A DNA stretch of 64,000 bases from assembly GCF_030209835.1 (NCBI RefSeq), contig NZ_JARVRF010000014.1, positions 26,611 to 90,610 of the forward strand. The letters run 5' to 3'. The DNA comes from Arthrobacter sp. efr-133-R2A-120 (GTDB lineage Bacteria > Actinomycetota > Actinomycetes > Actinomycetales > Micrococcaceae). A model generated the notes under the pieces. The model was not told where the DNA came from, searched no databases, and worked only from the letters and a program-made list of their open reading frames with translations. Every line of letters starts with the position of its first letter. Positions within the stretch are counted from its first letter, which is position 1. Both the position numbers and the translations under genes were made by a program. Shown piece after piece: positions 18,218 through 27,600 of this stretch.

Positions 18218-18396
18218 GGGACCGGACTGGGGTGCTGCGGGCGGTGCCCGAAAGGACGCTTAAAAGGCTGAGTGGGGGCGGTCCCCAACAGCCCGCCACC
18301 ACTCATCCCCCCAAAAGTGCTTCCGCACGCGCCACGAACCTTGGAAACCCGTTCATTGATTCAAAGGTCAGGCTGCGTCGCCTTCACACATTCATA

Positions 18397-18425
18397 ATTA
18401 TGGCACGATATAATGGATTTATGAA
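18397..18425 (-). promoter_or_regulatory. Probable promoter of the amino-acid ABC operon
   Basis: Read on the minus strand, TTCATA (18420-18425) and CATAAT (18397-18402) are 17 bp apart in a strikingly AT-rich patch. The leader to the binding-protein start would be about 170 nt and contains G/C-rich hairpin-forming sequence of unknown function. The same patch also contains TATAAT on the plus strand (18409-18414), so direction is not certain. Confidence 0.45.
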
Positions 18426-18445
18426 AGAGGTTACGCGGTATGTTT

Positions 18446-19153
18446 TTAAATTACCGTGCGGCTAGTCCGCCTGGCAACGGTTTTTGACAGCCAGATGCCT
18501 CCCAAGCCAAGCGCAGTGGCCAGAGCGGCAGAGTAATTGATAAGCGGACGCAGCCACGTATTCGATAGCGGGATGAGCGGAAAGACCTGCGAAACCGTCA
18601 GCAAAGCAAGGCCCAGGAGCAGTGTCGCAGAGGCGGCCCGGAGCAGAACGGGACCGGAACCTCGAACGGACCGCCAGATGCCCGGGATGAGGCATACGGC
18701 AACATAGCCCGGGTAGAACCTGCCCAAGGCCGCATAGAGATCAAGGGCCGGCCCCTGGTCCAGGTCATTCAGGCCGACAGTGGAGTCCCGGGTGTCCATC
18801 GAGAAGAAAAAGAAGGCCGTGAGGACCCCGGTTGCTCCCAAAACGGCCAGGCCAACCGGCCCCCGGATGGCACGTTCCCCGCTAGCTGAGCCAAAGGCCC
18901 TGGCCACCTTGATGCCCATGAGCAGGAACGTTCCGTAGAGCATGAACCGGAGCAGCAGGTTGCCGAGGTTGAAGTTGCCGAGCCACCCGTCAATCAGCAA
19001 GTAGGGTTCCTCGATGCTGAGAAGGATGTCGAGGGAAATCAGTGCGAACAGGACGAACATCATCCGGTTCTCGCCCCGTACGGCGCTGGGAATGCGAATG
19101 GCCGTCAAAATGAGGCAAATGGAGAGCGTGGCCCACGCCAACACGGTGGTCAT
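18446..19153 (-). CDS. Seven-TM integral membrane protein of unknown function
   Basis: A 235-aa protein with about seven hydrophobic helices and short loops. The first begins at the N-terminus (VLAWATLSICLILTAI), and the C-terminus is basic and probably cytosolic. It resembles actinobacterial 7-TM proteins encoded beside HTH regulators (the MAB_1171c-type arrangement), but I would not assign a transport function from that. Its start overlaps the stop of the DNA-binding gene by 4 nt, so the two are translated together. It may be a membrane sensor or effector controlled with that regulator. Confidence 0.75.
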   Translation of the reverse strand: MTTVLAWATLSICLILTAIRIPSAVRGENRMMFVLFALISLDILLSIEEPYLLIDGWLGNFNLGNLLLRFMLYGTFLLMGIKVARAFGSASGERAIRGPVGLAVLGATGVLTAFFFFSMDTRDSTVGLNDLDQGPALDLYAALGRFYPGYVAVCLIPGIWRSVRGSGPVLLRAASATLLLGLALLTVSQVFPLIPLSNTWLRPLINYSAALATALGLGGIWLSKTVARRTSRTVI

Positions 19154-19875
19154 CCCAGGTTCTCCCAGATTCTGTTGGTGTGGTCGAGCTCGTGCTCATG
19201 GCGGCGCAGGGCCTTGCCCAGGGCTTGCAGCCGTTCTCCGGCGAGCAGGGCTAGTTCGCCTTCCGTCATCCTGTCCAGGGCGTCCCGCCGGGCTCCGGGG
19301 CGCCATCCTGCTTCGGCCTCAGTGACGAGGCCGCTGGCTACGAGGCCTCCGGCCGGTCCGACGCCGCCCGCCCGGGACGTTGCCAAGGCCAGTTCCGGGG
19401 GAAGCCGGTTGGCGGTCAGGTGCGCGGAGAAGTTCTGCGGTGCGATCCCGGTGGCGTCGCTCACCCGGTGGCGCAGCTCGCCGTCGTCGATCGCGTCCAC
19501 CCAGTTCCTGACTGAACTCGCGTGCGGGGTCTCCGCCAGGACCAAGGGCGCGACGCCCTCCCTGGGCTCCTCGCGCTCGACAACTGCACGCAGCAGATCC
19601 ATGGTGGAGACCTGGCTGACGAGTTCCGCGTCAGTGGGCGGAACCGGAGTCCCGCGAAGCGCCGCGTAGGCCTCGAATTGTGCCAAGGCATCGAAAGGAT
19701 TCATGTCGAAGGCCCGGCTGATGCTCACGAGCGAACTCTCGGCCACCTTGCCGCGGACCAATTGCTGGGCCAGCGTGGTGCGTTTCACTCCCGAAAAACG
19801 GCAGACATCGGCCGTGCTGGTGTTCGGGGCGATCCCGTGCAGCCAGCGTTGGAACGCCTTGGAAGGGAGGGACAT
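19150..19875 (-). CDS. HTH-type DNA-binding protein
   Basis: A 241-aa soluble protein. Residues 1-60 look like a lambda-repressor-type HTH (TADVCRFSGVKRTTLAQQLVRGKVAESSLVSISRAF). A second HTH-like stretch appears near residues 135-165 (VSDATGIAPQNFSAHLTANRLPPELALATSRA). The C-terminal 50 residues are helical and charged, possibly a coiled coil. It is the first gene of a two-gene operon with the 7-TM protein and is divergent from the ABC-F gene, so it may regulate its own operon or the neighbouring transporter. Target unknown. Confidence 0.7.
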   Translation of the reverse strand: MSLPSKAFQRWLHGIAPNTSTADVCRFSGVKRTTLAQQLVRGKVAESSLVSISRAFDMNPFDALAQFEAYAALRGTPVPPTDAELVSQVSTMDLLRAVVEREEPREGVAPLVLAETPHASSVRNWVDAIDDGELRHRVSDATGIAPQNFSAHLTANRLPPELALATSRAGGVGPAGGLVASGLVTEAEAGWRPGARRDALDRMTEGELALLAGERLQALGKALRRHEHELDHTNRIWENLG

Positions 19876-20004
19876 GAACCACTTTCTGATGGACGGTGAC
19901 TGGAAGACGGTTTCTGGCGGACGGTTTCCGCCAGGACTGGCAGGACTGGCAGGTCTGAGAGGTCGATTTTACGATGCTGGCACATTGAATTATGCTTGAT
20001 TCTC

Positions 20005-20049
20005 GAACCCGCTGGTCCGCACACCCCCCAAGTACGGACCAGCGGGTTC
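20005..20049 (+). promoter_or_regulatory. Leader hairpin upstream of the ABC-F gene
   Basis: A perfect 15-bp stem, GAACCCGCTGGTCCG against CGGACCAGCGGGTTC, with a 15-nt loop lies 100 bp before the ABC-F start. It falls inside a 50-codon open frame (ATG 19992 to TAG 20144) that ends 4 nt before the ABC-F ATG. Attenuation via a leader peptide is known for some ABC-F resistance genes. Here it is only a possibility, since the hairpin lacks a clear T-run. Confidence 0.4.
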
Positions 20050-20148
20050 TTCCATGCCCCGGTCTTTTCGCGGCAGGGTATTCGCACGGCCGCCCTTTCG
20101 CGTGGCCGGCCTTTCCGCTCAGGAGCGGAGCAGTGAGAGGATAGACCA

Positions 20149-21819
20149 ATGACTGCAACGCTTGTCGCCAAAGAGCTCTCCGGCGGCCACGGTCACCGCA
20201 CCTTGTTCTCGAAGCTCTCCCTTACTGTCGCGCCCGGAGATGTTGTGGGCGTCGTTGGTGCCAACGGTGCCGGGAAATCCACCCTGCTGCGCATCCTTGC
20301 GGGAGCTGACCGCCCCCAAGAAGGTTCGGTGAGCCTCGCTCCCAGCGACGCTTTTGTCGGCTGGCTGCCCCAGGAACACGAACGCACCCCCGGCGAAACC
20401 GTTGCCGCCTACATTGCCCGCCGTACTGGCTGCGCCCAGGCCACAGCCGAGATGGAGGCCGGCGCCGAAGGGCTCGCAGCCGGGACCGCGGAGGCCGACG
20501 ACGCGTACTCCTTGGCTTTTGACCGCTGGATGGCATCGGGTGCCGCGGACCTCGAGGACCGGATCCCGGCGGTGCTGGCGGAACTTGGCCTGGAATCGGG
20601 TCCCGATGCCCTCATGACGGGCCTGTCCGGCGGTCAGGCCGCCCGCGTTGCCTTGGCGGCGCTCTTGCTGAGCCGCTTCGACGTCGTGCTCCTCGACGAA
20701 CCCACCAATGACCTGGACCTTGACGGGCTCGCCCGGCTTGAATCATTCGTCCAAGGCCTTCGCGGCGGCGCCGTCTTGGTCTCGCATGACCGCGAGTTCC
20801 TGGCACGCTGCATCACCAAGGTGCTGGAACTGGACCTGGCCCAGAACAGCGTGGCGGTCTACGACGGCGGTTACGATTCCTTCCTCGAAGAGCGGGCGGT
20901 AGCAAAGCAGCACGCCCGCGAACGCTACGAGGAATTCGCCAACACCAAGGCGGATCTCGTGTCCCGGGCCCGGACGCAGCGCGAATGGAGTTCGCAGGGC
21001 GTCCGCAACGCCATGAAGAAGAGCCCGGACAACGACAAAATCCGCAGGGCGGCGAGCGTCGAATCCTCGGAAAAGCAGGCCCAGAAAGTCCGGCAGATGG
21101 AGTCCCGCATCGCCCGGCTTGACGAGGTGGAAGAGCCACGCAAGGAATGGCAGCTGCAGTTCAGCATCGGCCAGGCTCCGCGCTCGAGCTCCGTCGTCGC
21201 AACTTTGCGCGACGTCGTGGCACACCAGGGCGACTTCACGCTGGGGCCCGTCAACCTCCAGCTCAATGCCGGCGAACGCATTGGCATCACGGGACCCAAC
21301 GGCGCGGGAAAGTCTACGCTCCTGCGGCTGCTGCTCGGGATTCAAGAGCCCGACGCCGGAGACGCCTCCATGGGTGCATCCGTGGCGATCGGTGAGATCG
21401 ACCAAGCCCGGGGACTGCTGGCCGGGCACCTCGCCCTGGCAGACGCCGTCGAATCCGTCCTGGTCGAGTGGAACTCCGCGGATGTCCGCACCCTGCTGGC
21501 CAAGTTCGGCCTCAAAGCGGACCACACCTCCCGGACCGTGGATTCCTTGTCCCCGGGCGAACGCACCCGCGCGGCGCTCGCGCTGTTGCAGGCCCGCGGG
21601 GTCAACCTGCTGGTCCTGGACGAGCCCACCAACCACCTCGACTTGCCGGCGATCGAGCAGCTCGAGGAAGCCCTCGACGGCTACGAAGGCGCGCTCCTGC
21701 TGGTCACGCACGACCGCCGCTTGCTCGAAAACGTCCGGCTCGATTCCCGCTGGCATCTTGACAACGGCACCGTGACCGAACTGCACCACACTTCCGGAAT
21801 GGGGAATCACAAGCCATGA
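20149..21819 (+). CDS. ABC-F family ATP-binding protein
   Basis: A 556-aa protein with two ATPase domains and no membrane segment. Domain 1 has GANGAGKST, LSGGQAARVAL and LLDEPTNDLD. Domain 2 has GPNGAGKST, LSPGERTRAAL and VLDEPTNHLD. A charged, helical linker lies between them. ABC-F proteins act on the ribosome, as translation factors or in protection from ribosome-targeting antibiotics; which applies here cannot be read from sequence. The stop overlaps the next ABC exporter gene by 4 nt, so the pair may form a self-protection unit. A leader hairpin precedes it. Confidence 0.9.
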   Translation: MTATLVAKELSGGHGHRTLFSKLSLTVAPGDVVGVVGANGAGKSTLLRILAGADRPQEGSVSLAPSDAFVGWLPQEHERTPGETVAAYIARRTGCAQATAEMEAGAEGLAAGTAEADDAYSLAFDRWMASGAADLEDRIPAVLAELGLESGPDALMTGLSGGQAARVALAALLLSRFDVVLLDEPTNDLDLDGLARLESFVQGLRGGAVLVSHDREFLARCITKVLELDLAQNSVAVYDGGYDSFLEERAVAKQHARERYEEFANTKADLVSRARTQREWSSQGVRNAMKKSPDNDKIRRAASVESSEKQAQKVRQMESRIARLDEVEEPRKEWQLQFSIGQAPRSSSVVATLRDVVAHQGDFTLGPVNLQLNAGERIGITGPNGAGKSTLLRLLLGIQEPDAGDASMGASVAIGEIDQARGLLAGHLALADAVESVLVEWNSADVRTLLAKFGLKADHTSRTVDSLSPGERTRAALALLQARGVNLLVLDEPTNHLDLPAIEQLEEALDGYEGALLLVTHDRRLLENVRLDSRWHLDNGTVTELHHTSGMGNHKP

Positions 21820-23729
21820 GCATGGATGGCGTCGCCTGGCGCTCGCTCTACAACATCACCCGGGCCAAGAGCGGCTCCCAGCCGTTCTCCCGGGAAACCA
21901 TCAAGCGCGTGCTTGCGTTCGCGAAACCGCACCGCAACAAGCTGATCGCCTTCGTGCTGGCCTCCATTGCCGGTGCATTCCTTGCCGTGGCCACCCCGGT
22001 GCTGGCCGGCAGGGTGGTGAACGCGATCATCGCCCATGCAGGCGTGGACGTCGTGGTAGGGCTGGCTGCGCTCATCGCGGCTGTGGCCGTCGCCGACGCC
22101 GGAGTGGGACTGCTGACCCGTTGGCTGTCTTCCGTGATCGGCGAAGGCGTGATCGTTGACCTGCGCACCCGGGTGTTCGACCATGTCCAGCGCATGCCCA
22201 TCGCCTTCTTCACCCGGACCCGTACCGGAGCCCTCGTCAGCCGGCTCAACAACGACGTCATCGGAGCCCAGTCGGCGTTCGCGGGCACGCTCTCCGGGGT
22301 TGTCAGCAACGTCGTGTCCTTGGCGCTGACCCTCATTGTCATGCTCAACACGTCCTGGCTCGTCACCGTCCTCGCGATGGTGCTACTGCCGATCTTCCTC
22401 ATCCCCGCACGCCGCATGGGCTCCAAGCTTGCCGACCTCCGTCGCGAAGCCGCGTCCCACAACGCGGCCATGGGAACCCAAATGACGGAGCGGTTCTCCG
22501 CACCCGGCGCCACGCTCGTCAAACTGTTCGGCCGACCGGACGAAGAGTCCGCCGAGTTCGCCCTGCGCGCCGGCCGTGTGCGGGACATCGGTGTCCGCAC
22601 CGCCATGCTGCAGTTCACGTTCATCACTGCGCTGACGCTCGTTTCCGCCCTGGCCCTCGCCCTCGTTTACGGACTGGGCGGTTGGCTTGCGCTGAGCGGG
22701 CAGCTGGCGGCGGGCGACGTCGTCGTGCTGGCGCTGCTGCTCACCCGTCTCTATGCGCCGCTCACCGCGCTGTCGAGTGCCCATGTTGAGGTCATGAGCG
22801 CGTTGGTCAGCTTCGAGCGGGTGTTCGAGATCCTGGATCTCAAGCCGCTCATCCAGGAGAAGCCCGACGCCGTCGCGGTGCCCTCGGGACCCGTTGCAGT
22901 GGAGTTCGACGACGTCCGCTTCGCCTATCCGTCCGCGGACAAGGTCTCCCTTGCGTCGCTGGAGGAAGTGGCGACGCTTGATACCCGCGGCGGCGAGGAG
23001 GTCCTGCACGGGATCAGCTTCCGCGTGGAGCCCGGGCAAACCGTGGCGCTCGTCGGGTCCTCCGGCGCGGGCAAGTCCACTGTGGCCCAGTTGCTGTCAC
23101 GCCTGTACGACGTCGACTCCGGCGCCGTGCGCTTGGGCGGGCACGGGCGAGGTACCGGCTTGGATATCCGGGATGCAACGTTCGATTCCCTCCGGGCGAC
23201 CCTGGGCATGGTCACGCAGGACGGCCACCTCTTCCATGAAAGCATCGCCTCCAACTTGCGACTGGCCCGGCCCGGCGCGACGGACGAAGAAATGTGGGAC
23301 GTGCTCCGGCGCGCCCGGCTCGAAGCCATGGTCCGCTCCTTGCCGGATGGACTGGAGACTGTGGTTGGGGAGCGCGGCTACCGCCTTTCCGGCGGGGAAC
23401 GCCAGCGGCTGACCATCGCACGCCTCCTCATCGCCCAACCGAGGGTCGTCATCCTGGACGAAGCCACGGCTGCCTTGGATTCCACCAGCGAAGCCGCGGT
23501 CCAGGCGGCCTTGGGCGAGGCACTCGAGGGACGCACCGCCGTCGTGATTGCCCACCGGCTCTCCACCATCCGGGCCGCCGACGTCATCCTGGTGGTGGAA
23601 GACGGATCGATCGTTGAGCGCGGCACACACGCAGAGCTCCTCGCCGCGGACGGTCGCTACGCCGAGCTGTACAACACGCAGTTCGCCGAGGCGACGGCGG
23701 TGGCCCAGGAAGCTGTTCCGGAACTGTAG
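21816..23729 (+). CDS. ABC exporter (fused permease and ATPase)
   Basis: A 637-aa half-transporter expected to work as a homodimer. Residues about 35-320 are the six-helix type-1 exporter domain. The ATPase domain has GSSGAGKST, the Q-loop MVTQDGHLFHE, signature LSGGERQRL and Walker B VVILDEATAALD. Substrate unknown; the family includes lipid, peptide and drug exporters. The ATGA overlap with the ABC-F gene suggests joint expression. The catalytic Glu after Walker B is present, so it should hydrolyse ATP. Confidence 0.92.
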   Translation: MSMDGVAWRSLYNITRAKSGSQPFSRETIKRVLAFAKPHRNKLIAFVLASIAGAFLAVATPVLAGRVVNAIIAHAGVDVVVGLAALIAAVAVADAGVGLLTRWLSSVIGEGVIVDLRTRVFDHVQRMPIAFFTRTRTGALVSRLNNDVIGAQSAFAGTLSGVVSNVVSLALTLIVMLNTSWLVTVLAMVLLPIFLIPARRMGSKLADLRREAASHNAAMGTQMTERFSAPGATLVKLFGRPDEESAEFALRAGRVRDIGVRTAMLQFTFITALTLVSALALALVYGLGGWLALSGQLAAGDVVVLALLLTRLYAPLTALSSAHVEVMSALVSFERVFEILDLKPLIQEKPDAVAVPSGPVAVEFDDVRFAYPSADKVSLASLEEVATLDTRGGEEVLHGISFRVEPGQTVALVGSSGAGKSTVAQLLSRLYDVDSGAVRLGGHGRGTGLDIRDATFDSLRATLGMVTQDGHLFHESIASNLRLARPGATDEEMWDVLRRARLEAMVRSLPDGLETVVGERGYRLSGGERQRLTIARLLIAQPRVVILDEATAALDSTSEAAVQAALGEALEGRTAVVIAHRLSTIRAADVILVVEDGSIVERGTHAELLAADGRYAELYNTQFAEATAVAQEAVPEL

Positions 23730-23745
23730 ACGCGGTGCCGGGCTC

Positions 23746-24678
23746 TTAGCTCCGGGTGTGTTGACGGACTTCCGGCGCGACTTCCACGCGGTTCCGGCCG
23801 GCGGACTTGGCGGCGTACAACGCCATATCGGCCTCTTTGAGGAGCCGTTCGCTGCTGACTCGGTGGTCGGGCACAAAGGCCGAGAGACCAGCGCTCAAGG
23901 TCAGGGTGCCCGAGGGGTTTCCCGAGTGTGCAATGCCCAGGTCCCGCACGGCCTCCAGCGCGCGTGCCAGCCTTGTCTCTGCGCCGGATACCGTCTGGCC
24001 GGGCAGCAGGAAGAGGAATTCCTCCCCGCCGAAGCGGTAGATTCCGTCGCTTTCGCGCCCTTGGCCGGCAAGGGTGGCCGCAACCGACTGCAAGGCGAGA
24101 TCACCGGCCTGGTGGCCATAAAGATCGTTGTATCGCTTGAAGTTGTCCACGTCGCAGATCGCCAGGCTGTAATCCGTCCCGTATCGGGCGCATCTCTGGT
24201 GCAACTGTTCCAGGTCCTCCGAGAGCTTCAGCCGGTTGTGGAGTTTCGTCAGGGGATCGGTGCGCGCTTGCTCCGCGAGGGCGGCACGGTAGCGGGCAAG
24301 ATCCGTATGCAGCGAAGTCACCCTTTGCGCCACCAGCAGCCGGGTATGCAAGGCGAAAGGGTCAAGGGGCTTGGCCACGTAGTCATCGGCACCGGCCTGC
24401 ATGCCCGCGACGACGTCCTCGCGTGAATCCTTCGAGGTGACAAGGACAAGGTATGTGTAGGAGTCCTCTTCCGAGCTGCGGATGGCGCGGCAGAGCTCCA
24501 GCCCGTTGAGCCCCGGCATCATCAGGTCGGTCACCACAACTTGCGGCCGGTGTTGCCTGTACAGCTCCCAAGCGGAGCTGCCATCCGCGGCCACGATGCA
24601 TTCGTGGCCGGACTGCTCCACTGCTGCTTTCGCCACCAGACGCGAACCGAAGTCGTCGTCCGCCACCAGGACCTTCAC
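23746..24678 (-). CDS. Response regulator with diguanylate cyclase domain
   Basis: A 310-aa REC-GGDEF protein, PleD/WspR-like. The receiver occupies about residues 1-120, with the phosphorylatable Asp in VVVTDLMMPG and Lys in AKPLDP. The cyclase domain has an intact FGGEEF active site. RESD ends five residues before GGEEF, the spacing of a product-binding inhibitory I-site. It should make c-di-GMP when phosphorylated. It is the last gene of a three-gene operon; the hybrid kinase overlapping its start ends in an Hpt domain, which would hand the phosphate to this receiver. Confidence 0.92.
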   Translation of the reverse strand: MKVLVADDDFGSRLVAKAAVEQSGHECIVAADGSSAWELYRQHRPQVVVTDLMMPGLNGLELCRAIRSSEEDSYTYLVLVTSKDSREDVVAGMQAGADDYVAKPLDPFALHTRLLVAQRVTSLHTDLARYRAALAEQARTDPLTKLHNRLKLSEDLEQLHQRCARYGTDYSLAICDVDNFKRYNDLYGHQAGDLALQSVAATLAGQGRESDGIYRFGGEEFLFLLPGQTVSGAETRLARALEAVRDLGIAHSGNPSGTLTLSAGLSAFVPDHRVSSERLLKEADMALYAAKSAGRNRVEVAPEVRQHTRS

Positions 24679-27600
24679 GAGGTCACCGACAGGGCATGGT
24701 CCAACGCTTTGTCAACGAGGGCAAGTTCCGTTTCAAGGCCGGCCAGGAGCGCGGGATCGACCGGCTTGCCGTTTGATGAGCTGCGTTCCAATTCCTCGCA
24801 CATCCGGGCCGCGCGGGCTGCTCCGATGTTGGCTGCGGCGCCTTTCAATTTGTGGGCCACTTGCCTGAAAGCATCTCCGCTTCCGGTGTCCAAAGCCTGG
24901 CGGAGCGCTTGCAGGCTCGGTTGGATGTCTTGCCTGAAGGCTTGGGCCGCGGCAGGCAGCAACCCCAGTCCGTCTGCCGGGCCGAGGTCACGCAACGTTT
25001 CGAGCCTCGCGGGGTCGAGGGCACTTTCCTTCGATGTTTCGGGTATCCATCGCGAGAGAACCCGCTCCAAATTGCCCGCGTCCACCGGTTTGGTCAAATA
25101 GTCGTCCATGCCTGCCGCAAGGCAGCGCTCACGGTCCTCATCCAGGGCGCCTGCGGTCATGGCAATGACGGGGAGCCTCCTGCGGCCATCGTCCCGTGCC
25201 CGGATGGCCTTGGTGGCCTCGAATCCGTCCATGACGGGCATATGGCAGTCCATCAGGACCGCGGCATACTCTGTGGCAGCAGTAGCGGCAACGGCTTCGC
25301 TGCCGTCGGCTACGACGTCGGCCTCATACCCGAGCTTCGCGACCATGCTGCGGGCCACGAGCTGGTTGACCTCGTTGTCCTCGACGACCAAAATCAGGCC
25401 GCGCGAAGGCTGGCTGATGGTCACGGGGATTGCTGGAGAAACCGCGGGAGCCGGGAGCGGCCGGGCCGCCACAAGACGCATGAGGCGGTCGTAGAACTCG
25501 GAGCTACGCACGGGCTTCGTCAGCCACTCCTGGACCCCGGCGGCCACGAGTTCGGCTTTGTCCACATTCATGGTGGAGGTCAGCATGATGATACGCGTGG
25601 AGTCCAGTGCGACGTCGGTGCTCAATTTGTGGGCCAGCTCCAACCCGTTCATGTCCGGCATGCACATGTCGAGCACCGCAATGTCGAAGGGACGTCCGGC
25701 GGCGGCCTCTTCGCGGCAACGGTCCAAGCCCTTTTGGGCGTCGCCGACAGCCTCCGGATTCATCCGCCAGCCCGCCAATTGTGCTTGGAGTACCAGCCGG
25801 TTGGTCGAGTTGTCATCCACCACGAGGACCCTGAGTCCCGTGAGTTGGTCGGGCGAGATCGACGGCGGAGCTGCCGCAGCTCCGCTCACTGCCAAGGGAA
25901 GGGTGGCCCAGAAGGTGCTGCCGTTGCCCAAGGAGCTGTCCACCCCGATCTCGCCGCCCATCACCTCGGTAAGCCTCCGCGAGATCGCCAGCCCAAGTCC
26001 GGTTCCGCCGTAGCGCCGGGTGGTTGAGGCGTCGGCTTGCGAGAACGACTCGAAGAGCCTGAGATGGTCTGCCTCCTCGATCCCGATTCCGGTGTCACGG
26101 ACTTCGAAACGTACCCGCACGTTCGCGGATTCTTGTTCCACTACCTTCACGCTGATGACGACTTCCCCCGAGGGAGTGAACTTCACGGCGTTTGAGGCCA
26201 AATTGAGCAGGATCTGCCTGATGCGGCCAGCATCGCCCACCAGCATCGCCGGAACCTCCGGCCGGCAGTACGCAATCAGCTCCAGGCCTTTGGCCTGTGC
26301 TGCTTCGGCAAGGAGGACTGCGAGTTCTTCCACGAGGGTGCGTGGATTGAAGGGCGCAGGGTCCAGATCGACTTTTCCGGCTTCGAGTTTCGAGAAGTCC
26401 AGAATGTCGTTGATCAGGGTCAGCAAGGCTTCGCCCGCACCCTTGACGCCCTCGGCATATTGGCGCTGGGTTTCCTCCAAAGGGGTGTCAAGCAACAGGC
26501 CGGTCAGCCCGATCACACCGTTCATCGGTGTGCGGATCTCATGGCTCATAGTCGCGAGGAACTCCGACTTCAAGCGGCTGGCCTCCTCGGCGGCTTCCCG
26601 GGCGGTCACCAACTCGGCCTGGGCGATCCTGCGTTCAGTGATGTCCTGGGCTATCGTGGCGACTCCGCGGATGCCGCCGGTGCCGCGGATCGGGGACATT
26701 GTCAACGAGACCGGAACGATGGAACCGTCGATGCGGACCCGGGTTGTTTCGTGGCTGTGGGTTTCTCCACCGGCCCGGATGGCCGCCATGAGATCTCTTT
26801 CCTCGTCCTGAAGATCTTCCGGAATGATGAAGGAAACATCCCTGCCGATTGCCTCCGCGGCGCTGTAGCCGTAGATCCGTTCGGCGCCGGGATTCCAGCT
26901 GGTGATGACACCGTCCAGGGTCTTGCCCACAATTGCGTCCGCGGAGGAGTTCACGATCGCGCCGAGGCCTTCGAGCTCCGCAGTGCGTTCGGCAACCTTG
27001 GATTCGAGATCCCGTGTCAGGTTGATGTTCTCCAGGATCATGAGGATCTGGCGCGTCACGGCGAGGGCCAACACGGTGAGTCCGACGGTCTGGAGGAAGG
27101 GGTCGCTGGGCCGCCCGGTCCGTATGGGCGCCACCATGACGGCTCCGAAGACGGGGACGTAGGGGAGGAGTTCCAACGCCAGGGTGTAGAGGCGCCCGTC
27201 CGTCCGCGGACGCGGGGCGTAGGGGACCATCGGGGCGAGGGCGATCAGCAGGAACGCAACGATCCAGCCGGTGGCCAGCGGAGTTCCGGTGAGCCCCGTG
27301 ACGCCGTCGGACGTCAGCTTCACATAGGTGCTGTCGGTGAACGCCAGGATGAGGAGTCCGCCGCCCAGGCAGACCCATCTGAGGCGCTCCCCGGGTGACC
27401 TGCGCATGGTGAGCATGAGGACGATGGAGACCATCACGATATCGGCAATCGGATAGGCAAGGCCCGTGAGATGGACGAGGAGGTCCTGCCCCTCGGCCTT
27501 GTACATGGATCCGAGCACGGTGGCCCAGCTCATGAACAGCACGGCGGCTGCGATCACTGCCGCGTCCAGGAGTCCGCGCACGAAAGCGACCCGGGAAACG

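Noticed and set aside
18218..18396. Riboswitch in the amino-acid ABC leader
   Set aside because: The leader has G/C-rich hairpins, but I could not match any known class, so none is claimed.
20149..23729. Antibiotic biosynthesis cluster around the ABC-F and exporter genes
   Set aside because: No biosynthetic enzymes lie nearby. The neighbours are signalling and unrelated regulators.
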